This document shows positions 1 to 8,080 of a stretch of DNA of 13,484 bases, one piece after another. Source of the stretch: JBBDIO01 sp040880365 (lineage in GTDB: Bacteria; Chloroflexota; Anaerolineae; Caldilineales; Caldilineaceae). The stretch is from the NCBI GenBank assembly GCA_040880365.1, contig JBBDIO010000240.1:1-13484 (forward strand), read 5' to 3'. The stretch's first letter is position 1, and each line of letters begins with the position of its first letter. Below the pieces are notes generated by a model, which had not been told where the DNA came from, did no database searches, and was given only the letters and a program-made list of their open reading frames with translations. The translations under genes and the position numbers were made by a program.

Positions 1-3000
1 CATCGGTTTCACTTTCACCCTGGGCCGGGCTGATGAGCACCGGGCGCAGATATTCCTTGCGGAATTGCTGAATCGCGCTATAGGTGCCCGCATTGCCGTT
101 GGCGTCGATGGCCGCGACTCGCCAATACCAGGTTCCGTCACTGAGCTTGGTCCGCCGCATGGCATTGCCCTTGCTCAGGGTAAACGATGTGGACTGGGTA
201 TCGAATACCGTGGGGCTGGAAAAGTTCACATCGTCGGAAATCTGCAAACGATAGCGCGAAGTCGCCATCCGCAAATCCAGCGTATTGCTATAGAGCGGCT
301 CCCAGGTAAAGGTAGGATGTCCGTTGACCACTTCGTCTTCGACCGGCCCCAGCGGGGTGGGCGCGCCGGAGACTTTGACAAATGTATAGACCGGCGACCA
401 TTGCCCAAAGACCCTGCTGGAACGGCGCGGGGCGACCATCCAGTAATAGGTGCCATCGGGCAAGGCATCCTGGGGGGTATAGCTGATGCTATCCAGTTGT
501 TTATCAATGATGCGCTTGCTGAAATTGGCATCTTGCGAAACCCACAGCCGATAGCCCGCCGCGCCTTCAATTCGCTCCCAGCTAAAGGTGGGCGAGGTCT
601 GCACGACCAGCGTTTCGGTCACAGTATCAGTCACAGGATCGGTCACGGTATCGGTCAGGGTGGTACTGATGCCCAGCTGCGCCGCCATGAGATCGGCGGT
701 GCTATCCCCGCCCGGAATATCTTCCACGCGGGCGTTGCTGCGGGCGAGCGGATTGCCCACCGTGTAGCTGGTCAGTTTATAGCGCATGGGGCGCGACCAC
801 GAGCTGCGCTCATAGTTGGTCGAGCGCGACGTGTGGCGTTCATAGCGCATACGCACCCGCCAGAAATAGCTTTCGTTATCGCTATAGGCAATTTTCGACT
901 GGTGCGCAGCGGGCAACAGGGCAAAAAACGATCCGTTTCCCGTCTCATACGTTTCCCAGGTCTCCACCATCTGCGTAAAGCGATCATCCAGCGCGACCTG
1001 AACTTCATAGCCATCCACCGAGTTGAAATAGGGGATGCGCCAGTGCAGTGTCGGCGCTTCGTGGTGGATGCGCGGATTCCAGAGTGGCGTATCGAAGGGG
1101 AAGAGAGGCATGAGCATGTCGGAAATCAGCGCGGGACGGGTAATGTCTGGACCGGGCTGAGTGGGCACACTCGCCAACATGCCGCTCGCCGCGCCGGGCG
1201 TGCTGCTGAACACAGTCACCGCCAGGCTGCCCACAAACTGATCGGTGGTGGAACCCAGCGAGGAATAGGGCATACGCACATGCAGTGCGTCCGACACATC
1301 ATCGAACCAGACCGCGCCGCCCATCTGGTCAATTATCACACCGGGCGACCAGGTTGTGCCCAGCCAGCGATAGAGCGCGGCGGACAGTTCATTTGCCGGC
1401 GTGCGTGTCACATAGACCGCATAGTCGGTTTTATAGAGCGGATCCACGCCAATCGGTTTGCCCAGCGGGTCTACGATTGCGCCAGATTCCGGGTTGTGAT
1501 CGGCATCAATATAGATGCCATACTGCACGGTTTCGCTGATTGTCTGCGCCACTTCAAACGCAGTGATCCACGTATAATTGGCCGAAGGCTGACCGACCAA
1601 CAGGTGCGAACGATCCGGCAGCATGTGGAGCGCGCCCAGCGCATGATCGGGATTGACAGGCGGTGTCGCATTGACTGCCAGCCGCGTCAATTCGGGATTA
1701 TAGTTATAGTCGGGGTCGATCTGCATCAGGCCCGCGGGGGGCACCCGAAAATCATAGGGGTTGCCCATGACCCCTTCCTGGGAGAGATTGAAATAGCGGG
1801 TCTCGCTCCATTCAGTCACGGCCCCGCCCGTAGCATCCTCGGCGCGCACACGCCACCAATAGGTGCCTTGCGGGATCTCGGCGTGGCGGGCCTGCCACGG
1901 CACATAGTAGATAAACTGGGGCTGCGCTTCGTCTACAATCTCGGTGAAGTCGCGGTCGTGGCTGAGCTGTACGCGATAGTGGTGCGCGCCTTCGACAGGC
2001 AACCACCCCAATACCGGTGCGACCTCGACCGCTTCTTTGCCGACCACAGGGTGCATGATGCGCATTTCGTCTACAACTTCATAGCGATTGGCCCCCGCAT
2101 CATAGCGCATGGGCCAGGTGCGGTCTACCCCCATTTGCAGATCGTTGCGCATGGCGCGCACACGCCAATAGTAGAGCTTGCCGTCTTCCAGCCCTGTAAA
2201 GGGATTTTCCAGCGTGGGCGCGGCGGCCAATCCGGCCGTATCGATCTCGAAATTGATCACGCTGAAATCGAGTGCTTCGCTCACGATCAGGTGATAATAG
2301 TCGGGCTGATTGCGCGCGGGCGCGCCATCCAGCGCATGGTCATAGGAAGAATTCCACACAAATACAGGCCAGGCCAGGGTGCGGTCTTCGTGGACGGGCA
2401 GGTTCTCTGTATCGGGCGCATAGTAATAATGGGGATAGATAGGACTGGGACCTGTCAGCGTGTTAATCTGGAACGAAAAGACATCACTCCAGGGTGTGAA
2501 ATTCTTTTGCGCATCGATGCCGCGCACACGCCAGTAAAAATCAGACATCAGACCCGCTTCGCGCCAACTGGCCTGTGTATAGGCGGTCACATTATAGACT
2601 TCGGCCTTGCCCAGCGGGCTTTGAAAACCGTTATCGGTGGCAATCTGAATCTCATAGCGTTCCGCTTCGGGAACCGGCGTCCAGGTGAAGTAGGGGAATG
2701 AGAGCATGATCGCGTTATTGGCAGGGGTCAGCAATTGGGGCTGGATATTCCAGCGCATGGAAAAGCTGCGAATCTCGCTATAGCGTGTGCCCACGTTGTT
2801 GGCGTCAATCGCCTTGACCCGCCAATAGTAATCTTCGTCGTTGCTCAATGCCTTTTCGGGGGTAAAATCGGTATTCGCCGTCAGATAGACGTTGGCATTG
2901 GTGAGATCATTTTGCGTGCTGATCTCCAGTTGATAGCGGCGCGCGCCTTCTACCGGCGCCCAGGAAAACTGGGGAATGAAGGGCGTTTCGAGATTGTCTT

Positions 3001-3985
3001 CGGGTGCGAGCAGATCGGGCGGGGTATCCCACAAAAAAGTGAAGCCCCAGACATCGCTGGCCGCGCCCCGATTGCCTTTGGTATCCAACGGTGCCACGCG
3101 CCAATAATACTGGCTGTTGCCCAGCCGTTGGTCGGGCGTGTGGTGGGGCTTGATGGTAGTATCGTCGTAGACAATCTGATTGAACTCCGAATCGGCGGCA
3201 ATCTCTAAACGATAGGAAGCTGCGCCGGGGATCGGTTCCCAGCTGAAATGCTCATGCTCGAAACGCGAAATCTCGCTGCTATCGGCAGGCGCCAGCAGGA
3301 GGGGGCGCAACGCCTGGTCGCTACTCCAGTCTTTGGTAAATGACCAGGTTTCCGAATACTCGCCATAATTGCGCCCTGCGCGCGCCCGCACGCGCCAATA
3401 ATAGGTGCCATCGGCCAGGGCCGAGGTGGGCGTATAGCTGAGCGCATAGGTCTCCTGGCTCACCAGGGTGACGGCAAAGCCGGGCGATACGCTGATCTGT
3501 ACCTGATAGCGATCCGCATTGAGCACGGCTTCCCATTGCAGGGTGGGCACGCCGGTAGGCGGATCGGTTGCGCCGGTGATAAAATCGCCGGTTTGGGGCG
3601 CCAGCAAATAGGGTGCGGGGATCTGGGCAACGCCGGCTATGCCCGCCAGATCATCACCTACCAGATCATCTGCTGTCGGCTCTGGTTCCGCCTGTGCGCC
3701 CACAATTTCGGGCGGCGCGAGTTCTTCCCCCGCGGGATAGAGTTCCACATCCCACAAGTCGGGAATGGGAATCACCGTGCCCGGGTCTGGGGACATGGGC
3801 AGCTCGACAACCTCGCTAATCACTTCTGTCAGCGACAGATCTGTCGGGTTCTGGGGCGCGTGGAGGTCGGGTGTTTGCGCGTGCACAGGATGTGCAGCAA
3901 GAGCAACAAGCCCGCCCATGCCAATTAAAACAGCCAGAAGCAGGGCACGCGCCCAACTGCTGCCCATGTTTGTAGATAAATTCAT
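1..3985 (-). CDS. Large secreted Fn3-repeat protein, C-terminus beyond left edge
   Basis: An uninterrupted minus-strand frame runs from the ATG at 3985 to the window edge: 1328 codons with no stop. An AGGGAG ribosome site (3989-3994) fixes the start. Residues 1-36 form a signal peptide, with a hydrophobic core at about 14-31 and an AxA-like end (VHA) before Gln37. An acidic Pro-rich linker follows to about residue 122. Nine Fn3-like units each pair a W-x-P-V-x-G-A-x-x-Y strand motif with an aromatic-W-R-V motif; the second motif starts at residues 195, 293, 386, 483, 605, 709, 1040, 1180 and 1286. The 709-1040 interval holds a different beta-rich domain. Tandem Fn3 units usually mediate extracellular binding or act as spacers. 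No catalytic motif is visible, so the role (surface adhesin, glycan-associated or scaffold protein) is inference. The missing C-terminus could carry an anchor or enzyme. Long plus-strand frames here are shadows. Confidence 0.92.
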   Translation of the reverse strand, partial: MNLSTNMGSSWARALLLAVLIGMGGLVALAAHPVHAQTPDLHAPQNPTDLSLTEVISEVVELPMSPDPGTVIPIPDLWDVELYPAGEELAPPEIVGAQAEPEPTADDLVGDDLAGIAGVAQIPAPYLLAPQTGDFITGATDPPTGVPTLQWEAVLNADRYQVQISVSPGFAVTLVSQETYALSYTPTSALADGTYYWRVRARAGRNYGEYSETWSFTKDWSSDQALRPLLLAPADSSEISRFEHEHFSWEPIPGAASYRLEIAADSEFNQIVYDDTTIKPHHTPDQRLGNSQYYWRVAPLDTKGNRGAASDVWGFTFLWDTPPDLLAPEDNLETPFIPQFSWAPVEGARRYQLEISTQNDLTNANVYLTANTDFTPEKALSNDEDYYWRVKAIDANNVGTRYSEIRSFSMRWNIQPQLLTPANNAIMLSFPYFTWTPVPEAERYEIQIATDNGFQSPLGKAEVYNVTAYTQASWREAGLMSDFYWRVRGIDAQKNFTPWSDVFSFQINTLTGPSPIYPHYYYAPDTENLPVHEDRTLAWPVFVWNSSYDHALDGAPARNQPDYYHLIVSEALDFSVINFEIDTAGLAAAPTLENPFTGLEDGKLYYWRVRAMRNDLQMGVDRTWPMRYDAGANRYEVVDEMRIMHPVVGKEAVEVAPVLGWLPVEGAHHYRVQLSHDRDFTEIVDEAQPQFIYYVPWQARHAEIPQGTYWWRVRAEDATGGAVTEWSETRYFNLSQEGVMGNPYDFRVPPAGLMQIDPDYNYNPELTRLAVNATPPVNPDHALGALHMLPDRSHLLVGQPSANYTWITAFEVAQTISETVQYGIYIDADHNPESGAIVDPLGKPIGVDPLYKTDYAVYVTRTPANELSAALYRWLGTTWSPGVIIDQMGGAVWFDDVSDALHVRMPYSSLGSTTDQFVGSLAVTVFSSTPGAASGMLASVPTQPGPDITRPALISDMLMPLFPFDTPLWNPRIHHEAPTLHWRIPYFNSVDGYEVQVALDDRFTQMVETWETYETGNGSFFALLPAAHQSKIAYSDNESYFWRVRMRYERHTSRSTNYERSSWSRPMRYKLTSYTVGNPLARSNARVEDIPGGDSTADLMAAQLGISTTLTDTVTDPVTDTVTETLVVQTSPTFSWERIEGAAGYRLWVSQDANFSKRIIDKQLDSISYTPQDALPDGTYYWMVAPRRSSRVFGQWSPVYTFVKVSGAPTPLGPVEDEVVNGHPTFTWEPLYSNTLDLRMATSRYRLQISDDVNFSSPTVFDTQSTSFTLSKGNAMRRTKLSDGTWYWRVAAIDANGNAGTYSAIQQFRKEYLRPVLISPAQGESETD
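615..662 (-). repeat. Four-unit 12-bp tandem repeat inside the Fn3 gene
   Basis: Units of about 12 bases start at 615, 627, 639 and 651 (TCGGTCACAGTA and variants). On the coding strand they give a Thr-Asp-Thr-Val / Thr-Asp-Pro-Val linker near residues 1109-1125, between two Fn3-like units. The unit is a multiple of three, so copy-number change would keep the frame. It reads as a flexible Thr/Asp spacer. Confidence 0.75.
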
Positions 3986-3988
3986 AAT

Positions 3989-3994
3989 CTCCCT
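3989..3994 (-). promoter_or_regulatory. Ribosome binding site of the Fn3 gene
   Basis: AGGGAG lies three bases upstream of the ATG at 3985 on the minus strand. Together with the signal peptide that begins at this Met, it sets the start of the large secreted protein. Confidence 0.7.
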
Positions 3995-4012
3995 CGCTTG
4001 GTCGATAGCGTT

Positions 4013-4093
4013 TAGACAACTACTGTCTACACTAGCAGGCGAGAGACAATCCTCACACAGGCGAATGCCGTATCTTGTCTCCCGCAAATGTCT
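4013..4093. promoter_or_regulatory. Cluster of AGACA/TGTCT half-sites in the divergent intergenic region
   Basis: Between the divergent Fn3 and Rieske genes there is a perfect inverted repeat, TAGACA-5nt-TGTCTA (4013-4029). Further AGACA/TGTCT pentamers lie at 4044-4048, 4076-4080 and 4089-4093. The five pentamers start at 4014, 4024, 4044, 4076 and 4089, so the first three are spaced 10 and 20 bases, about whole helical turns. The inverted repeat sits 28 bases upstream of the Fn3 ATG, a plausible place for a repressor. The regulator is unknown and no clear sigma-70 boxes were seen. Confidence 0.4.
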
Positions 4094-4104
4094 TAGATTG
4101 CGGC

Positions 4105-4149
4105 AGAAAGACCAGCGATAGAAAGACCAGTGACAGAAAGGCCAATCGT
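4105..4149. repeat. 15-bp tandem repeat, three units
   Basis: Units at 4105-4119, 4120-4134 and 4135-4149. The first two read AGAAAGACCAGCGAT and AGAAAGACCAGTGAC; the third is degenerate. The second unit carries the string CCAGTGACA, which is also found in the repeat arrays at 5333-5392 and 9908-9966. The array lies in the 255-base divergent gap upstream of the Rieske gene. Confidence 0.75.
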
Positions 4150-4240
4150 AAGCCTTCTCCTAGAACCAGCGTGGGGCAGGGCGTAGAGTGAGAGGAAAAT
4201 TCATCCAAATCTCGCACATGGCCGCGACAGGGCGCACGCA

Positions 4241-5326
4241 ATGACACAGCCAAACAAGGCACATCCAAACGAAACGCACACAAACAGCACACAAAAATCC
4301 ACACAAAACAAATACACAGAACTGGGCACAGAATCGCACGCAGAAAACGCACGACAACCCACAGCCCATGGCGGGCGCTGGTATGTCGCAGCCTTTAGCG
4401 AGACGCTCGCGCCCGGCAAAACGCTGCTAAAAACGATTGCCGACCAGGATATCGTCTTTTGGCGCACGCCCGAAGACCAGGGCCAGGTGCAGGCGGCCTC
4501 GGCAGTCTGTCCCCATTGGGGTGGGCCGCTGGGCGAAGGCGCGGTCGATGGCAAAGGCGTGCTCACCTGTCCGTGGCACGGCTGGCAATTTCGTAACGGC
4601 TATTGCATCGACCGCCCCCGGCTCAAGCTGCCCCGCTATCTGGCCCACGACGATGGCATTCTGCTGTGGGTGCGGCTGCCCTGGGATGTGGAAGAGATCA
4701 CCCAGCCGCCGCTTCAGACGCGTCCCGCAGAGAGTCTGGCCTTCTGGTTCGATGTCGCCATCGATTCCGACGTCTACCACGTCCAGGAAAATTACCTGGA
4801 TTTTCTACACCCCGCCGAATATCACACATCCGTCTTCAACCACTGCGAATATCTGGGGCGCGAGGGCGATGTGCATCTGGTAGAGTTGGGCTACAAGTTG
4901 CCCTTTGGCAAAAGTCTGCTCACCCGCACGCGGGTATGGGCGCCCACGCCGTTTCAGGTACGCAACGAAGTCTATGCCGGATTGGGCGCAGGCACGGTCA
5001 TCGAAAGCCACATCACACCCATCAGCGCCGAACACTCGCGCATCCACGAAATCTACCACGTTCCCAAAGCGGTGACACCGGGGCACGGCTGGCCTATTAT
5101 GCGCCTGTTCATGCGCCGTTCGGCGCGCCAGATTCGCGCCGAAGATTCACTCTTTTCGGCGCGCCGCTATCGGCTACGCAAATTGGGATTTGTAGATGGG
5201 CGCGGCTTGCCGGTGCAGGGTAAAATTGCGCCCTATCTGGGCGAATGGGAAGATACACCCGAAGCCGAACAGGCCGCGGCGCGGGTCGAGGATTTAATGG
5301 GCAAGATTGCGCCCAGCCATCATTAG
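4241..5326 (+). CDS. Rieske [2Fe-2S] non-heme iron oxygenase, alpha-subunit type
   Basis: 361 residues. The Rieske cluster motif is complete: C90-x-H92, 17 residues, C110-x2-H113. The catalytic domain has the mononuclear iron motif N184-x2-D187-x2-H190-x4-H195. E301-D302 is a candidate region for the third ligand. The closest styles are the PaO / vanillate O-demethylase / Daf36-like groups of the ring-hydroxylating oxygenase family, which insert oxygen or demethylate using electrons from a separate reductase. No ferredoxin or reductase gene lies nearby and the substrate cannot be read from sequence. Residues 1-43 are Thr/Asn/Gln/His-rich and unlike the family; the usual N-terminus (GRWYVAAFSE) starts near residue 45. 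No in-frame ATG, GTG or TTG lies between, so 4241 is kept despite a weak ribosome site. Confidence 0.9.
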   Translation: MTQPNKAHPNETHTNSTQKSTQNKYTELGTESHAENARQPTAHGGRWYVAAFSETLAPGKTLLKTIADQDIVFWRTPEDQGQVQAASAVCPHWGGPLGEGAVDGKGVLTCPWHGWQFRNGYCIDRPRLKLPRYLAHDDGILLWVRLPWDVEEITQPPLQTRPAESLAFWFDVAIDSDVYHVQENYLDFLHPAEYHTSVFNHCEYLGREGDVHLVELGYKLPFGKSLLTRTRVWAPTPFQVRNEVYAGLGAGTVIESHITPISAEHSRIHEIYHVPKAVTPGHGWPIMRLFMRRSARQIRAEDSLFSARRYRLRKLGFVDGRGLPVQGKIAPYLGEWEDTPEAEQAAARVEDLMGKIAPSHH

Positions 5327-5332
5327 CGAGCC

Positions 5333-5392
5333 ATCGCCGGGGACACAATTGCCAGTGACACAATCGCCAGTAACACAATCACCCGCTTCCTA
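5333..5392. repeat. 15-bp tandem repeat, four units
   Basis: Units at 5333-5347, 5348-5362, 5363-5377 and 5378-5392: ATCGCCGGGGACACA, ATTGCCAGTGACACA, ATCGCCAGTAACACA and a decayed fourth unit beginning ATCACC. The array begins six bases after the Rieske stop and fills much of the gap before pdxH. The second unit is nearly identical to the unit in the array at 9908-9966. Confidence 0.85.
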
Positions 5393-5462
5393 CCGATGAA
5401 TTGCACAACAAGATAATACACAAAATCGAACACCAAACACACACAAAAGCGCGCAAACTCTT

Positions 5463-6140
5463 ATGCAACCATCCATCAACGATAGCAGAACCAGTGTGTC
5501 AAACGCCATGCAAGAAATCCGCAAAGAATATCATCGGGCGCGGCTGCTCGAAACGATTGTGCCCGATGATCCGCAAGAACTCTTTTCCCAGTGGTTGGCC
5601 CAGGCGATTGCCGCGGGCATACACGAACCCAACGCCATGACCGTCGCCACCGCCGATGCCCAGGGACGCCCTTCGGCGCGCACCATTCTCCTCAAGGATT
5701 TTGATGCCCGTGGTTTCTGTTTCTACACAAATTACACAAGTCGCAAAGCGCGGGAACTGGCCGAAAACCCCTGGGCCACCCTGTTATTCTGGTGGGGACC
5801 GCTCGAACGTCAGGTGCGCATAGAAGGACAGGTCGCGCGCGTAGCCGAGACGGAATCCGATGCTTATTTTGCCAGCCGACCCCTGGGTGCGCGGCTGGGT
5901 GCGTGGGTTTCGCCCCAAAGCCAGGAAATCCCCGACCGCGCCTTTCTGGAAGCACGGCTGGCGGAGGTAGAGGCGGAATTTGCAGGCGAACAACCGCCGC
6001 GTCCCCCCGATTGGGGCGGTTATCGGCTCATGCCCACTGCGCTGGAATTCTGGCAGGGCGGCCCCCACCGTCTCCACGACCGGCTGATCTATGTCAGGCG
6101 CGCAGACGGCGGATGGGACATCCGCCGCCTTGCGCCCTAG
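5463..6140 (+). CDS. pdxH: Pyridoxamine/pyridoxine 5'-phosphate oxidase
   Basis: 225 residues, close to the usual length of about 215-220. The enzyme uses FMN and O2 to oxidise PMP or PNP to pyridoxal 5'-phosphate, in the cytoplasm, in de novo and salvage vitamin B6 synthesis. Family landmarks are present in order: R-T-I-L-L-K at 73-78 and FYTNYTSRKA at 87-96 (FMN contacts), WQGGPHRLHDR at 197-207, where R203 and H205 match the PLP-binding Arg and His of the family, and the terminal R-L-A-P. The start is uncertain. The ATG at 5463 and an internal ATG at 5508 (residue 16, just before the conserved helix) both lack a Shine-Dalgarno sequence, and residues 1-15 look non-conserved. It shares strand with the Rieske gene but is separated from it by 136 bases of repeat and CA-rich DNA, so co-transcription is possible but unproven. 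Confidence 0.95.
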   Translation: MQPSINDSRTSVSNAMQEIRKEYHRARLLETIVPDDPQELFSQWLAQAIAAGIHEPNAMTVATADAQGRPSARTILLKDFDARGFCFYTNYTSRKARELAENPWATLLFWWGPLERQVRIEGQVARVAETESDAYFASRPLGARLGAWVSPQSQEIPDRAFLEARLAEVEAEFAGEQPPRPPDWGGYRLMPTALEFWQGGPHRLHDRLIYVRRADGGWDIRRLAP

Positions 6141-6191
6141 AGTGTGTTATGTACTGTGGGAAATCTGCTAATCATCCGAGGCGGGGTGGGA

Positions 6192-7109
6192 TCAGCCTTT
6201 CAGACCGCTCATCACAATGCCGCGCACAAAATAGCGCTGTGCCACGAAGAAGAGAATAATCGCGGGCAGTGTGAAGGTCACTGAAGCGGCCATGAGCAAA
6301 TGGTCGCGCGGTTCGCCCTGTTCCATAGGCACCACGCGGAACCAGGTTAGGCCCAAGGGCAATGTGAAATTTTCCGAAGTATTGAGATAGATAAGCGGTT
6401 CGATGAAGTTGTTCCAGCTTGCCAGAAAGCTGAAGATGGCAACGGTACTCAGCGCGGGCATCGAAAGCGGGACGATAATCCGCGTGAAGATGGTGAAACT
6501 GCTGGCCCCATCCACATAGGCGGCTTCATCAAAGTCGCGGGGAATGGTCATAAAGAACTGGCGCAACAGAAAGATGTTGAACGCGCTGCCGCCAAAGAAC
6601 GCGGGTATCACCAGCGGAGTCAGGGTATCCAGCCAGCCCAGATCACGGAAGAGCAAAAAGCGGGGAATGATCGTGACATAGATGGGCAACATCATGGTGC
6701 TGAGCAGAACCACAAACAGAAAGTTGCGCCCGGCAAACTGGAAACGCGAAAACCCATAGGCCACCGCGGCCGCGGCAATCACTTCGGCGATGATATTAAG
6801 CCCCGCCACCAACACGCTGTTAAAGGTCCATTGCGCAAACGGGACGAGTTGCCAGATCACCACGAAATTCTGGGGCTGCCAGTTTTCGGGAAACCAGGTA
6901 GGCGGGAATATATAAAGCTCGCGCACAGCCTTGAACGCGCTGGAAACCGTCCACAGGAAGGGCAGCATGAACATGATGCCCAACGTCAACGTGACCGCAT
7001 AGATCAGCACACGCACGATAATGCGCGACAGACTAGCCTGGCGTTGGGCGCGGGTATCGACGCCGGATTTTGCGGCGGATAACGTCGCCGTATCGTTAAA
7101 CTCTGCCAT
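6192..7109 (-). CDS. Carbohydrate ABC transporter permease, MalG type
   Basis: 305 residues, six predicted membrane segments near 30-52, 96-120, 128-148, 163-185, 220-240 and 272-292. The cytoplasmic coupling loop that contacts the ATPase is clear at 195-218: E-A-A-Y-V-D-G-A, then I-I-V-P-L-S-M-P. The C-terminus ends in a short R-G-I-V-x-S-G-L-K-G tail typical of MalG-like permeases. It starts at ATG 7109 with a GGGAG site; that site overlaps the TAG stop of the upstream permease, and only 10 bases separate the genes, so translation is probably coupled. It forms the inner-membrane channel with the other permease. The transported sugar is not predictable from sequence. Confidence 0.95.
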   Translation of the reverse strand: MAEFNDTATLSAAKSGVDTRAQRQASLSRIIVRVLIYAVTLTLGIMFMLPFLWTVSSAFKAVRELYIFPPTWFPENWQPQNFVVIWQLVPFAQWTFNSVLVAGLNIIAEVIAAAAVAYGFSRFQFAGRNFLFVVLLSTMMLPIYVTIIPRFLLFRDLGWLDTLTPLVIPAFFGGSAFNIFLLRQFFMTIPRDFDEAAYVDGASSFTIFTRIIVPLSMPALSTVAIFSFLASWNNFIEPLIYLNTSENFTLPLGLTWFRVVPMEQGEPRDHLLMAASVTFTLPAIILFFVAQRYFVRGIVMSGLKG

Positions 7110-7119
7110 GCTTTTCTCC

Positions 7120-8049
7120 CTAGCCGCCTGCGTAGAAAACCCAGCGGTTCGATAGGCGCAGTTGAATGATGGTGAAGATTAGCAGAACGATGAATAGCAG
7201 GATTGCCAATGCCGAGGCATAGCCCATATCGAAATTTTCGAAGGCATTGGTGTAGATGTGCAGCGCATAGAACCAGGTGGCGCGTCCGGGTCCGCCGCGT
7301 GTAGTGATATAGGCGGTGGTAAAGACCTGGAGTGCGCCGATGATGCCCAGAATCAGGTTGAAGAATAGTGCAGGCGAGATCATAGGCAGGGTGATGTTCC
7401 AGAATTTGGACCATTCGCCCGCGCCGTCGATCGCGGCCGATTCGTAGAGCTCCTGGGGCACCCCCTGCAACCCGGCCAGGAAGATGATCATGCGTCCGCC
7501 GCCGATGCTGGTCCAGAGCGTAATCAGCACGATAGACGGCATGGCCCAGGTGGTCGAAGCCAGCCAGGCGGGGCCGTCGATGCCGATAAGCGAGAGTAGA
7601 TAGTTCAGCATCCCCACATCGGGATGCAAAAGCCACGTCCACAAAATGGCCGCGGCGGCCAGTGGGGTCAATGTGGGCAGAAAGAAAAATGTGCGATAGA
7701 TAGTTTCGCCGCGCAGACGCTGATTGAGCAGCATCGCCAATAACAGCGACCCGATCACGCCAATCGGCACGCTAATCAGCATGAAGTAAAATGTGCGCCC
7801 CAACGAAGGCCAGAACAGGCTGTCGTTGGTCAGCGCCGTCACATAATTCTCCATTCCCACAAAGCGATATTCATTCACGATCCGATAGTTGGTGAAGCTA
7901 TAGCCAATGGATGCAAGCATCGGCCCAAAGGTAAAAACCGTAAATCCAATCAGCCAGGGCGAAATCCACAGATAGCCCAGGATATTCTGGCGCAAACCAA
8001 TGCGCGAAAAGCGTCGTTTTTTCGGGTTAGGAAGTGCCGTCGTCGCCAT
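7120..8049 (-). CDS. Carbohydrate ABC transporter permease, MalF/UgpA type
   Basis: 309 residues from the ATG at 8049 (MATTALPNPKKRR). This start has GAGAGAGGGG four bases upstream; a TTG at 8070 would extend the protein by seven residues but has no ribosome site. A basic N-terminal tail precedes a first membrane segment (ISPWLIGFTVFTFGPM), followed by about five more. The EAA coupling loop reads E-S-A-A-I-D-G-A at residues 203-210, then I-T-L-P-M-I-S-P. This is the binding-protein-dependent sugar importer family. It lies between the binding-protein gene and the MalG-type permease on the same strand. The 180-base gap to the binding-protein gene holds strong inverted repeats and an N run. Confidence 0.95.
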   Translation of the reverse strand: MATTALPNPKKRRFSRIGLRQNILGYLWISPWLIGFTVFTFGPMLASIGYSFTNYRIVNEYRFVGMENYVTALTNDSLFWPSLGRTFYFMLISVPIGVIGSLLLAMLLNQRLRGETIYRTFFFLPTLTPLAAAAILWTWLLHPDVGMLNYLLSLIGIDGPAWLASTTWAMPSIVLITLWTSIGGGRMIIFLAGLQGVPQELYESAAIDGAGEWSKFWNITLPMISPALFFNLILGIIGALQVFTTAYITTRGGPGRATWFYALHIYTNAFENFDMGYASALAILLFIVLLIFTIIQLRLSNRWVFYAGG

Positions 8050-8080
8050 CAGACCCCTCTCTCCAGGCAAGGCGGTGTTA

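Noticed and set aside
65..2701. 878-codon plus-strand open frame, the longest closed frame in the window
   Set aside because: It is antisense to the Fn3 gene. Its translation is His/Arg/Ile-rich with no domain, it lacks a ribosome site, and the opposite strand encodes clear repeated W-R-V motifs and a signal peptide.
2735..3208. 157-codon plus-strand open frame
   Set aside because: Same antisense artefact: it mirrors the codon bias of the Fn3 units on the other strand.
4105..5392. The 15-bp arrays as a CRISPR
   Set aside because: Units are too short and run head to tail without spacers; no cas genes are present.
8050..8070. TTG start at 8070 for the MalF-type permease
   Set aside because: The ATG at 8049 has a strong purine-rich ribosome site that would lie inside the gene if translation began at 8070.
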